DNA from: an uncultured Robiginitomaculum sp.
Lineage (GTDB): Bacteria > Pseudomonadota > Alphaproteobacteria > Caulobacterales > Maricaulaceae
Reading direction: 5' to 3'
Length of the DNA: 49,878 nt
Assembly: GCA_938010385.1 (NCBI GenBank)
Contig: CALLVD010000041.1
Coordinates: 1-49,878 of the forward strand
Position numbers and translations under genes: made by a program
In this document: in pieces, positions 8,424 to 17,920 of the stretch
How positions within the stretch are numbered: the first letter of the stretch is position 1
How the letters are laid out: every line of letters begins with the position of its first letter
Notes under the pieces: generated by a model
The model's database searches: none
Told to the model about the DNA's origin: nothing
What the model saw: only the letters and a program-made list of their open reading frames with translations

Positions 8424-11400
8424 TTTTTCCCGCCGAAAAGTCCGCCGAGCAGTTCCAAAGCTTTTTCTTCATCACTTTTCTTTTTGGGGGCTTCTTCGGG
8501 CGCGGCTTCGGCAGGCGCGTCGTCACCGGACGCCGGTGGTGTGTCAGGCGCAGGCGCAGGTGCGGGTGCAGGGGCCGGAGCAGGAGCTCTGCCGCCAATC
8601 ACGCCGCCCAAAATATCGCCCAGCGGCCCGCCGACGCGATCCTTAATCTCATCCGCCGCTTTGGCTTTGGCCCGCGCGGAGACAATGTCTTTAAGCAGAT
8701 CGGTATCAAGCCCGGCGCTCACATTATTAAATCCGCCGGATAAGCGCACCGGAATACCAAAGCCCGCAAGGCCGCTGCCTTTGGGTAATCCGGCGTCGTC
8801 CGTTAAGCGCGGACGCAGGCTGAAATCGATTTTCTGATTGCCGATATCAAGCGTGCCGCCGCCTTCGGCGAGAATGCCTTTGCCTGACAGTTTGAAATTT
8901 TTGACGGTGACAACGCCGTTCACAATCTCAAACCCGCTGAGCAAATCTTTAAAGGCCGTGACTTGCCCCGGGCCGATACCGGACGGCAGATTTTTATTCG
9001 TCCAGGCGCTCTCAATGCCGCCCAGAAATTCGCCCAAGTCAATGCCTTGCAAAGCGCCATTGGTCAGATCGAATTTACCGCTGCCGTTCAGGCTTTTCAT
9101 GAGGGCCGCTTGGGTCGCGCCCCGGCCGGAGACTGAAATATTGGTCGAGGTTAAACCGGTGACTTTGTCAAACCCGGCCGCCGCGCCTAAAAAGCTTGGC
9201 GCAGACAAATCGTTTAACGCAACGTCCATGCTCGCGGCCGCAACGCTCCCGCTGCCGTCCAAGACAACAGTGACATCGCCCGTGCCGGAGTAAAGCTGCG
9301 CGCCCGGGATTTTCGCCGTCAGCTTACCGTCTTTAACAACGGCGCGGATTTCGCTTTGTCCCAGCTCAAGCCGGTCAGTTTTGATAAACGGCGTTGATAA
9401 TTCCAAATTGGCATTAACGGCCCGAAGCGGAGATAAATCCAAGGGCTGCTCGCTCCACGGTTTCAAACCGCCGGTCTTATTTTGCGACGTGCTTTTGGCT
9501 GCATAAGGCGCAAGGTCGAGACCGCTTGAGATGTTCAGATTACCGGTGATCATCGGTTTTGCGCCGGCCGTATTCATAGCAAATGCGCCGGTGCCTTGTA
9601 TCGCGTCAAATGACAGCGCCGCATCATCAAACCGCATATTGTCCGCTGTCCCGCCGACATTGCCGCTGAGTGAAAACGGGCCGAATATATCGCCCTCCGG
9701 CAGGGAAGTTCCGGTCGCCGCCGCGAGAGCGCGAACAGAGTCCGTTTCAATTTTCATCGCGCCCGATACAGCAATCGCGTCGCCGAGGGTCACTGTGCCG
9801 CCGTCAAAACTTGCGCTCAGCAGCCCGCCGGTTGTGCCGGCATTCAGGTCGGCGACTGTCAGCTTTGACACCGGGCCGGCCAGATTGCCGCTTGCTTTAA
9901 TGCCGCCGATAATATTGGCGTAAGGCAGCTCAATCTGCGCGGTTTGGGCAAAGGTTTCGACGGATTTTATCTCGGCTTCAAAAGCGCCGGTAAGCGCCGC
10001 AGCATCGCCGCCCGCGTAAGTGCCGGTAAAATCAATATCCAGATTTTCGCCGCCCGCTTTCGCCGTGATATTTTCAACTTTTGGCGCGCTTGCCGGCCCG
10101 GAAATTTCACCGGAAACAGTCAAAGACTGCGCAGCTTTCAGCGCGGGAATGTCAATCGCCAAAACGTCTGTAACCGCTTTCGTGTCAGATACATCAGCAG
10201 AAAACGTGCCTGACAGGGATGGCGCGCCCGCAAGTGTCAGTCCGCCTTTATAGTCTGCCGTTAATGCGTCGCCTTTGGCGGTCAGGTCAACATCAGAAAT
10301 TGCAAGAGCGTCCGGCGATCCGCCAAGCGTGGCTTTCAAATTGGCCGTCTTAATCAAGGCGGCTTGCGGAATATCCTGTTCTACGGCCCGCAGCAGCGCC
10401 GGAAGATCTTTGACATCGGCGTCAATGGCTCCGTCAATTTTAGCCCCGGACAGGGTTGAAAAACTGCCTTTGTACGTGCCGTCGATAAGCGGACCGGTCA
10501 GCGCGACATTGGCATTTGTCAGGGCAAAGCCGGCCTGCGAATAAGCGATATCGCCGGTAACTTTTCCGCTGTCTGCCAAATCTACGTAGGGAATATCCTG
10601 ATCGACGGCCTTTATCAGCGCCGGAAGGTTTTTGACATCGGCGTCAATGGCCCCGTCAATCTTGGCCCCGGACAGGGTTGAAAAACTGCCTTTATACGTG
10701 CCGTCGATAAGACGGCCGGTCAGGGCGACATTGGCATCAGTCATGGCAAAGCCGGCAGGCGAATAATTGATATCGCCGGTGATTTTTCCGCTGTCTGCCA
10801 GATCCGCATAAGGAATGTCCCGTCCCGCCAAGGCAATCAGTTTCTGCGTGTCCGGAATATCAGCATCAAGACGTGCGCGCAGAGCTATCGCGTCAGAGGC
10901 CTCAAACCGGCCCGACGCTTTTACATCGCCGGCCCCCGATTTTAAATCAATCTCGAAAGGCGTCTCCCGGCCGGATAAAAAAGCGTCCGGCGTATCGAGC
11001 GTGCCGGAGATTGTCATCGCAATCCCGTCAAATGTCAGATCGCCGTTCAGGGACACCGGCTCGGTCATTTGCGGCGCGGTCAGGGTCACATTCACATCAC
11101 GCGCGCTGTAGTTTGTATTTGCGCTCGCGTCAGTATAGGTGACGACGCCGTCAGTTATGGCCATAACGCCCAATGACGCCTGAAGCGAACCGGCATCGCG
11201 ATTGCGTTTAAACCCGTCTTCTGATGACTTGGGCTGTGCGTCGGCCTTGGCGGCGGACCAATTCATGCGTCCGTCGGCCGTTTTTATCAGGTTGATTCGC
11301 GGCGTTACCAGCTCAAAACTGTCAATCTCGACCCGTTTTGACAGGAGCGGCATAAGCTTCACTTTGGCAGACAGCGCGTCCATCGACGCCAAAGCCGGGC

Positions 11401-11632
11401 CGTCAAAGCCGTCCGGGTTTTTAATCGTAACATCGGCAACATTAGCCGAAATGCGCGGAAATACAGAGACATCAACATCGCCCGCAATCGTAATGTCGCG
11501 GCCGAGCGATTTGCTGACCTGCTCGCTGATTTTGTCTTTATAGACGTCAGACGGTATCAGGCCGGGCAATATAAGGACAGCCGCGACAAGCAGAACGATG
11601 AGCGCAACGGGGATAATCAACAGTTTTTTCAT
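8420..11632 (-). CDS. large AsmA-family envelope protein
   Basis: This 1070-residue protein starts with a membrane anchor (residues 1-25, leucine- and valine-rich) followed by the AsmA N-terminal signature around residues 30-130 (SLGRDITIAGDV, then FPRISANVADVTIKNP). Most of the rest is a long beta-rich periplasmic body of alternating short strands, as in the AsmA/TamB/YhdP group, which bridges the envelope and is linked to phospholipid traffic to the outer membrane. An AsmA-like C-terminal region lies at about 800-1000. The tail is an Ala-Pro repeat, then an acidic and lysine-rich stretch ending GGLFGGKN. Two 74-residue units in the middle are near-identical. It is transcribed towards astB and their stops interlock. 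Family assignment is firm; the precise role is inferred from the family. Confidence 0.88.
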   Translation of the reverse strand: MKKLLIIPVALIVLLVAAVLILPGLIPSDVYKDKISEQVSKSLGRDITIAGDVDVSVFPRISANVADVTIKNPDGFDGPALASMDALSAKVKLMPLLSKRVEIDSFELVTPRINLIKTADGRMNWSAAKADAQPKSSEDGFKRNRDAGSLQASLGVMAITDGVVTYTDASANTNYSARDVNVTLTAPQMTEPVSLNGDLTFDGIAMTISGTLDTPDAFLSGRETPFEIDLKSGAGDVKASGRFEASDAIALRARLDADIPDTQKLIALAGRDIPYADLADSGKITGDINYSPAGFAMTDANVALTGRLIDGTYKGSFSTLSGAKIDGAIDADVKNLPALIKAVDQDIPYVDLADSGKVTGDIAYSQAGFALTNANVALTGPLIDGTYKGSFSTLSGAKIDGAIDADVKDLPALLRAVEQDIPQAALIKTANLKATLGGSPDALAISDVDLTAKGDALTADYKGGLTLAGAPSLSGTFSADVSDTKAVTDVLAIDIPALKAAQSLTVSGEISGPASAPKVENITAKAGGENLDIDFTGTYAGGDAAALTGAFEAEIKSVETFAQTAQIELPYANIIGGIKASGNLAGPVSKLTVADLNAGTTGGLLSASFDGGTVTLGDAIAVSGAMKIETDSVRALAAATGTSLPEGDIFGPFSLSGNVGGTADNMRFDDAALSFDAIQGTGAFAMNTAGAKPMITGNLNISSGLDLAPYAAKSTSQNKTGGLKPWSEQPLDLSPLRAVNANLELSTPFIKTDRLELGQSEIRAVVKDGKLTAKIPGAQLYSGTGDVTVVLDGSGSVAAASMDVALNDLSAPSFLGAAAGFDKVTGLTSTNISVSGRGATQAALMKSLNGSGKFDLTNGALQGIDLGEFLGGIESAWTNKNLPSGIGPGQVTAFKDLLSGFEIVNGVVTVKNFKLSGKGILAEGGGTLDIGNQKIDFSLRPRLTDDAGLPKGSGLAGFGIPVRLSGGFNNVSAGLDTDLLKDIVSARAKAKAADEIKDRVGGPLGDILGGVIGGRAPAPAPAPAPAPAPDTPPASGDDAPAEAAPEEAPKKKSDEEKALELLGGLFGGKN
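10401..10822 (-). repeat. in-frame tandem duplication inside the AsmA gene
   Basis: Two copies of a 222-base unit (period 222, which is 74 codons) lie side by side, approximately 10401-10600 against 10623-10822. Long blocks such as gacatcggcgtcaatgg and ccggacagggttgaaaaact are identical in both. Each encodes one unit containing DLADSGK, NVALTG, LIDGTYKGSFSTLSGAK and DGAIDADVK. Upstream and downstream units are more diverged, so this is a recent duplication within an older repeat array. Confidence 0.85.
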
Positions 11633-11838
11633 AACAGTCTTTTCAAAATTGGCGGCATTGTCATTACGAACCTAACCCTTGCGAATGGGAACAGGTTCCG
11701 CTTAACTGTGTTAATATGCTGTTCAACCTGTATTCAGGGTGAATATCATATATGGTTAATAAAGAACTATGCACCAATTAACAGGGGCAAGACATCCATA
11801 GGGCAAGTCCGGGGTGAGTTTATCGGAAGGAACAAAAT

Positions 11839-12765
11839 ATGTGCGACCATCATGAAGAAATTGAAAGTCATGACCCGGAATTTCAGGCTATGCTTTCAAA
11901 GCGCCAATTGGTGCAAGGTCTGGCGGCCGGTACAGCCGTTGTTTACGCAACCGGCGCGACAGGGTGTTCCACAAACGCTGAAACCGGCGCGCGGCAGTTC
12001 ATTCTGGTTTCTGATGCACAGCTTAACCAAATGGCGGCGTCATCTTGGGCCGAAGCGAAGAGCAAGCAAAAAGTCTCCACTGACCCCCGTTACACAAATC
12101 GTATTAAGCAGATCGGTGACCGGATTTCCAAAGGTGCGGGCCGCGGCGATCAAACTTGGGACTATGCCGTTTTTGACAGCGACACGAAAAACGCCTTCGT
12201 TTTGCCCGGCAACCGCGTCGGCTTTTATAAAGGCATGATGGACTTTACCGATAACGATTCTCAAATCGCAGCGATTATGGGCCACGAAGTCGGTCACGTT
12301 TCCGGCCGCCACGCCGCAGAGCGCGTCAGCCAGCAAATGGCCGGAGGCTTAGTGTCTCAAATCGGCGGTGCCTATGGCGCTTCAAAATTGATGGACCGGT
12401 GCCGCAAAATGGACGCCGCATACCGCGCGTCCGGCGGCGGCATGACCCGCGCAGAGTTTAACGAAGTTCAGAAATGCGTGAAACAAGCCAATACGCAGAG
12501 CCAAATGCTCGGCGCGGCTTTGGGTCTGGGCCTGCAATATGGCATTATCTTGCGCTATTCCCGCAAGCACGAGCTTGAGGCGGATAAGCTTGGCGCAAAA
12601 TACATGCACAATGCCGGCTATGACGTTATGGAGTCCGTGCGTCTTTGGGAAAAAATGGCCGAAAACAACACAAAACGTGTACCGGAGTGGATGTCGACCC
12701 ACCCGGATCCCGCGCGCCGCGCCCGTGATTTGCATGATTACATCAAGGCGAACGGCTGGGCCTAA
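11839..12765 (+). CDS. M48-family zinc metalloprotease, probable lipoprotein
   Basis: This 308-residue M48 peptidase carries the zinc-binding helix HEVGH, followed by GRHAAERVSQQ and, further on, the third-ligand glutamate in ELEADKLGAKYM. That places it near periplasmic M48 quality-control proteases such as LoiP/YcaL and BepA. The N-terminus is unusual. Seventeen charged, histidine-bearing residues precede SKRQLVQ, a hydrophobic stretch and the lipobox-like ATGC (about residues 40-43). This resembles a Tat-type lipoprotein signal with KR in place of RR. The start at 11839 is supported by ggaagg at 11825-11830. An in-frame ATG at 11890 would yield a shorter, more ordinary signal sequence. It is divergent from the AsmA gene across 206 bases that hold no recognised site. 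A terminator follows. Confidence 0.9.
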   Translation: MCDHHEEIESHDPEFQAMLSKRQLVQGLAAGTAVVYATGATGCSTNAETGARQFILVSDAQLNQMAASSWAEAKSKQKVSTDPRYTNRIKQIGDRISKGAGRGDQTWDYAVFDSDTKNAFVLPGNRVGFYKGMMDFTDNDSQIAAIMGHEVGHVSGRHAAERVSQQMAGGLVSQIGGAYGASKLMDRCRKMDAAYRASGGGMTRAEFNEVQKCVKQANTQSQMLGAALGLGLQYGIILRYSRKHELEADKLGAKYMHNAGYDVMESVRLWEKMAENNTKRVPEWMSTHPDPARRARDLHDYIKANGWA

Positions 12766-12783
12766 GGCCGACATCATGAGTTT

Positions 12784-12815
12784 AAAACCCGCCTTTATTT
12801 CAGGCGGGTTTTTTT
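12784..12815 (+). terminator. Rho-independent terminator after the M48 gene
   Basis: A stem of up to 11 base pairs (core acccgcct / aggcgggt) with a seven-base loop ends in a run of seven T. It lies 18 bases after the M48 stop codon. Confidence 0.93.
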
Positions 12816-12916
12816 ATGCGTTTCTCTGTTTAACGGCTTGCAGGGCGGGCGCGCTTGGCATAAGTTCCGCGCCGCATCAAAGGGCAATGGCCGATTGATG
12901 TGCACCGTGAATAAGT

Positions 12917-12993
12917 GCCGCCTTAGCTCAGCTGGTTAGAGCGCCGGTTTGTGGAACCGGAGGTCCTCAGTTCAAGACTGAGAGGCGGTACCA
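12917..12993 (+). tRNA. tRNA-His (anticodon GTG), with A73 and no encoded G-1
   Basis: This is a complete 77-base tRNA including an encoded CCA (12991-12993). The acceptor stem is gccgcct against aggcggt with a G1:T72 wobble at the end. The D arm is gctc/gagc, the anticodon arm is ccggt-ttgtgga-accgg (GTG, histidine), and the T arm is ctcag/ctgag. The discriminator is A73 and the base before position 1 is T, so the universal extra G-1 paired with C73 is missing. That variant is known from many alphaproteobacteria, whose HisRS reads G1:U72 and A73 instead. Confidence 0.95.
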
Positions 12994-13063
12994 TTCCCGG
13001 GTTTTTCCTGAAATTAAAATCTTGTCGCGCTCGTAAGTAAATTTTTACGCCCGTGCGGTATGT

Positions 13064-14110
13064 ATGCGCATGTCAGATAAAACAGCAGATGTGCTTAAAC
13101 ACGCCGCCCAAACCAAACGCGACCGGTCACCGGTAGAAGCAGACAAATTACGCGCTGCCGCCATTATGAACTATGTCACGCCGGAGCTTGAACGCCGGCT
13201 GCTGCAAAACCTGTGTATTGCGACTGAAAACGCCCCCGCGATTGACGACAAGACCCGGCAAGCGCTCTACGGTGATTTTTCTTTGGGTCATGGCGGCGAT
13301 TTTTCCCTCGGCTTTGCGGATGTTCAATCGGTGCTTAAGTCGCGGGCGGCCTCTAAACTGCCGCGCCCCGGACGGATAAGCTCGGTTACAGTCTCGGTTC
13401 ACTCTTCCCTTATTTCATTTCGGGCGGCGTTAACGCCGTCTTCCTTGGCGGCCAATGACCATGTTTTGCGCGAGGCCGGAACCTGCGTCGCCGCTCCGTT
13501 AAGCGCGCCTGTGCAGGACGGGCTTATTAGGGCGGGCGATGTCCCGGCCCATATTGCCGAAAAAGCGCTGAGCGCTATGGCGGCTGCCTTGGTAAAAAGT
13601 CTTACGGGTGAGCATGGCCTGTCACAAACTGATGCGGCCGAAATTGTTGAAAATGCCCGGCAACGCGCCGCTTTATCACTTTGCGCCGACATGACGCGCG
13701 GGCCGGCGATTGCGCAGTTTGCGCGCAATATGGACAGGGAAGACCGGTTGACGTCGGCCTTTATCGCCCGCTCCGCGGGCTGCGGATATATGCGGCTGAC
13801 GCAATATGCGCTGGCGAGGCGGGCCGAAATTACGCCGGCCAAAGCGGCTTTAATGCTTTACGCGCCGGGCGATATGGGACTGACAGCATTAGCGCAGCGC
13901 GCCGGCATGGGCGGTCTCGATATTCATATTCTGCGCGTTGCGGCCGGAGTTTTTCGTGAATTTGAGACGGCCGGATTGGACTATGACACTGATTTCTTCC
14001 GTCGCCGCGTCATGGACAGTCTTCTGCACGCAGAGCCGGCATTTTCAGATGCTGACGGGGATTATCTTTTGGAAAAACTGGATGGCCTCGGCGCGCAGGA
14101 ATTTCATTAG
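13064..14110 (+). CDS. DUF2336-type helical-repeat protein
   Basis: This 348-residue, alanine-rich, almost entirely helical protein shows no signal peptide or membrane span, so it is presumably cytoplasmic. The spacing of short helices (for example KALSAMAAALVKSL, then TDAAEIVENARQRAALSL, then LTSAFIARSAGCGYMRL) resembles the HEAT-like DUF2336 family, which is common and uncharacterised in alphaproteobacteria. I cannot assign a function. It follows tRNA-His and converges on serB, sharing the four bases TTAG at their stops. A second ATG at 13070 is an equally good start; neither has an obvious ribosome site. Confidence 0.7.
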   Translation: MRMSDKTADVLKHAAQTKRDRSPVEADKLRAAAIMNYVTPELERRLLQNLCIATENAPAIDDKTRQALYGDFSLGHGGDFSLGFADVQSVLKSRAASKLPRPGRISSVTVSVHSSLISFRAALTPSSLAANDHVLREAGTCVAAPLSAPVQDGLIRAGDVPAHIAEKALSAMAAALVKSLTGEHGLSQTDAAEIVENARQRAALSLCADMTRGPAIAQFARNMDREDRLTSAFIARSAGCGYMRLTQYALARRAEITPAKAALMLYAPGDMGLTALAQRAGMGGLDIHILRVAAGVFREFETAGLDYDTDFFRRRVMDSLLHAEPAFSDADGDYLLEKLDGLGAQEFH

Positions 14111-15009
14111 GCTGCAAATTCATCCTCGCTATAGCCTTGGAAAAACAGGGCCGTGGTTAAATCTGTGTGATTAATCGCGCAATGCGCCGCCGCCGCTACG
14201 GCCGGTTTGGCATAGTAAGCAATCCCGAGACCGGCCGCCTGTATCATCGCCAAATCATTGGCGCCGTCACCGATCGCGACCGCATTGCCCGGCCCGCCAA
14301 TATCGCTTGCGCGCGCTTTTAAGGCTTCGCGCTTGGCTTCGCGGCCCAAAATCGGCATTTGAACTGCGCCGGTCAGGACTGCGCCGTCATCCAGCAGGAT
14401 ATTGGCCTGATGCTCCGCAAAGCCTGCGGCGCTCGCAATGCGCTGTGAGAAGAAGGTAAAGCCGCCGGAGACAATCATCGTCTTGGCGCCGTTTGCCGCC
14501 ATGGTTTTCGCCAGCATATCGGCTCCGGGATTAAGGGTGATGCGCTGCTCGAAACATTTTTGCAGCGTATCCAGCGGCAAATCTTTCAGCAGGCCGACCC
14601 GTTCCTTGAGCGCGTCTTCAAAATCCAGCTCGCCGCGCATGGCGCGCTCGGTGATCTCAGACACGTAGGCTTTCACGCCGGCAAAATCGGCCAGCTCGTC
14701 AATACATTCCTGCCCAATCAGCGTGGAGTCCATATCACAAATCAAAAGACCCTTGCGGCGATTGCCGGCCGGCTGCACGCAGACATCCGCCGCGACGCCG
14801 TCTTTTTTCAGGCGCGCCGTCAAATTATTTTGAAACTGCGCGCCGTCCGGGGTTTTGACGCTGACTTCAAAGGCGCGGCCTTCGGACAAAACTTTGTAAT
14901 CTGCCGCGTCGAGCGCCGGGCCGAAGGTCAGGGCCTCGGCAGCCACCAAAGCGGCCTCATCACGGGCTGCAAGCACGACGGTTACGGTCTTTAAATTCTT
15001 ATCGGTCAC
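14107..15009 (-). CDS. serB: phosphoserine phosphatase
   Basis: SerB removes phosphate from L-3-phosphoserine in the last step of serine synthesis. The 300-residue protein has the HAD motifs in order: DMDST with nucleophile Asp92 and acid Asp94, then VSGGFTFF (motif II serine), then GDGANDLAMI (motif IV Mg2+ ligands). The N-terminal 80 residues form an ACT-like regulatory region. I chose a GTG start at 15009, with an aagg ribosome site upstream. A longer frame begins with TTG at 15036 but would run into the start region of the divergent miaA and adds an odd cysteine- and arginine-rich leader. Confidence 0.94.
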   Translation of the reverse strand: MTDKNLKTVTVVLAARDEAALVAAEALTFGPALDAADYKVLSEGRAFEVSVKTPDGAQFQNNLTARLKKDGVAADVCVQPAGNRRKGLLICDMDSTLIGQECIDELADFAGVKAYVSEITERAMRGELDFEDALKERVGLLKDLPLDTLQKCFEQRITLNPGADMLAKTMAANGAKTMIVSGGFTFFSQRIASAAGFAEHQANILLDDGAVLTGAVQMPILGREAKREALKARASDIGGPGNAVAIGDGANDLAMIQAAGLGIAYYAKPAVAAAAHCAINHTDLTTALFFQGYSEDEFAA

Positions 15010-15039
15010 GGCTACACACCTTCTATGACAGGGCAAAAA

Positions 15040-15954
15040 ATGAATCAGGTGGTGTGTATTGCAGGCCCGACGGCGAGCGGCAAGAGCGCGCTGGCGATTG
15101 AGCTGGCAAAATCACTGGGCGGGGAGGTGATTAATGCCGATGCGCTGCAAGTCTACGCCGATTTGCGCGTGCTCTCGGCCCGGCCGAGCGCGAATGAGGA
15201 GGCGCAGGTCCCGCATCATCTGTTCGGGCATATCGACAGCAGCGTTCGCTATTCTGTCGGTGCGTGGCTGCATGATGTGCAGCCGGTCATTTTGGACGTT
15301 CTGGCGCGCGGCCGCGTCCCGATTGTGACCGGCGGCACCGGACTTTATTTCAAAGCGCTGACCGAAGGCCTTGCGCAAGTGCCGGCGCCCAATGATGCCG
15401 GTAAGGCGCAGGCCGCGCAGGTCTTATCGACCGGCATAGGCGCGCTGCGCGAGCGGGCAGAGCGACTGGACCCGGCCGCGGCCGCGCGCGTGCTCGGCGA
15501 TGATCCGCAGCGGCTTTTACGCATTGTGGAAGTCGCGCTGGGAACCGATAAGCCCCTGAGCGTTTGGCAGGCGCAAACCAAGCCTGTTATACCGCGCGGC
15601 TATTGGCGCGGCCTTGTGCTGCTGCCTGACCGCGACGCGCTTTACGGCCGGATTAATGCGCGTTTTGACGGCATGGCGCGCTCCGGCGGCTTTGATGAGG
15701 CGCGGGCAATGGCCGCGCGCAATCTGGATCCGATGCTGCCGGCGATGAAAGCGATTGGCCTGCGCGAGCTTATGGCGATAGAGGCCGGCGCTGTCAGCGA
15801 GGCAGACGGGCTGGAAGCGGCCAAGCGCGAAACCCGGCGCTTTGCCAAGCGGCAATATACTTGGTTTCGCGGGCAGGCTCCGGATTGGCCGAAGGCGGCC
15901 GGCCCGCATGACATTGCCGCGTTTCGCCGCGATATCCGCCGCGTGCCCGCATAG
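15040..15954 (+). CDS. miaA: tRNA dimethylallyltransferase
   Basis: MiaA transfers an isopentenyl group to N6 of A37 in tRNAs reading UNN codons, which stabilises codon-anticodon pairing. The P-loop GPTASGKS sits near the N-terminus, followed by the family's NADALQVY, TGGTGLYFKAL and, near the C-terminus, KRETRRFAKRQYTWFRG. The length of 304 residues is typical. The ATG at 15040 has agggcaaaaa before it. An in-frame ATG at 15025 adds five residues but lacks a ribosome site. The start lies only 30 bases from that of divergent serB, so the two promoters must overlap each other's coding ends. Confidence 0.95.
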   Translation: MNQVVCIAGPTASGKSALAIELAKSLGGEVINADALQVYADLRVLSARPSANEEAQVPHHLFGHIDSSVRYSVGAWLHDVQPVILDVLARGRVPIVTGGTGLYFKALTEGLAQVPAPNDAGKAQAAQVLSTGIGALRERAERLDPAAAARVLGDDPQRLLRIVEVALGTDKPLSVWQAQTKPVIPRGYWRGLVLLPDRDALYGRINARFDGMARSGGFDEARAMAARNLDPMLPAMKAIGLRELMAIEAGAVSEADGLEAAKRETRRFAKRQYTWFRGQAPDWPKAAGPHDIAAFRRDIRRVPA

Positions 15955-16005
15955 CCCCTTTAAATTTTATTGCTCTGCAGAGCGGATAGGCTAAGCCTTA
16001 GATAT

Positions 16006-16710
16006 ATGAGTATTCGCAATTTCATCACGCAGCTCGACAAGCAGGCTTTGCGCGCTATCGGCGTCACGGTCTTAATGTTTGGCTTGGCGGTAGCGATGAT
16101 TTTACTGGGGCGTAAATATCTCGGCCTTAATGAAGGCGCGCTTCAAACCCTGTTTGGCGCTGTCTCGGACTCGCCGTGGGGATTGCCGGTCTGTATTGCT
16201 GTGTTCACGCTGGCCGCCTTTATCGGCGTGCCGCAATGGGCGTTGATTGCCGGGGCCGTCGTCGCGTTCGGCCCGCTTTACGGATTTGTATATTCTTGGA
16301 TTTCCGCCATGGTGTCTGCCACGGTTGATTTTATGATTGGCAGAGCCATCGGGGCGCAGCGCGTGCGAAACTATGGCGGCGCTTTGGTCAACCGCATGAT
16401 TTCAATGGTGCAGCGAAACGGGTTTGTCACAAGCTTCATGGTGCGGCTTGTCCCGACGGGACCGTTTTTACTGGTCAATATGGCGGCCGGCGTCTCGCGC
16501 ATGACCCTGCCGGCATTTCTGGGCGGCACGGCGCTGGGCATAATTCCGAAAATCGCAGCTGTCGCTTTTTTAGGACAAAGTCTGCTTGGCGCGCTGCAAG
16601 GCCGGCCGTTGGTTTTCGGTTTGGGATTGGCCGCATTTTTGGCGGTGATTACGGCCGGCATGCTGTTTGCGCGCAGACGGTTGAAATCCAAAGAAAATTT
16701 AAGCCCATAA
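16006..16710 (+). CDS. VTT/SNARE-associated (TVP38/DedA-type) membrane protein
   Basis: This 234-residue inner-membrane protein has about five hydrophobic segments. The central region, with FIGVPQWALIAGAVVAFGP and later MVRLVPTGPFLLVNMAAG, fits the VTT (DedA/TVP38/TMEM64) domain. Family members are implicated in lipid scrambling and membrane homeostasis, but the substrate here is unknown. The ATG at 16006 was chosen over a TTG at 15970, since the latter would place a charged leader in front of a good start. It follows miaA by 51 bases and may be co-transcribed with it. mreB begins 135 bases downstream. Confidence 0.83.
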   Translation: MSIRNFITQLDKQALRAIGVTVLMFGLAVAMILLGRKYLGLNEGALQTLFGAVSDSPWGLPVCIAVFTLAAFIGVPQWALIAGAVVAFGPLYGFVYSWISAMVSATVDFMIGRAIGAQRVRNYGGALVNRMISMVQRNGFVTSFMVRLVPTGPFLLVNMAAGVSRMTLPAFLGGTALGIIPKIAAVAFLGQSLLGALQGRPLVFGLGLAAFLAVITAGMLFARRRLKSKENLSP

Positions 16711-16779
16711 AGCGAGTTTTCTCACCCCTGCGCTTGCTTTTTGAGCGCGCGCCGGCAATAACAGATTAAATCTCTCTAA

Positions 16780-17886
<1,107 letters not shown>

Positions 17887-17920
17887 CCCGATACTGCAGG
17901 GCTTATTGACGGAGCCTTAA

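Noticed and set aside
11702-11714. CtrA-type box (TTAA repeat) between AsmA and M48 genes
   Set aside because: The two TTAA blocks are five bases apart, whereas the CtrA site needs seven; one near match in an AT-rich gap is expected by chance.
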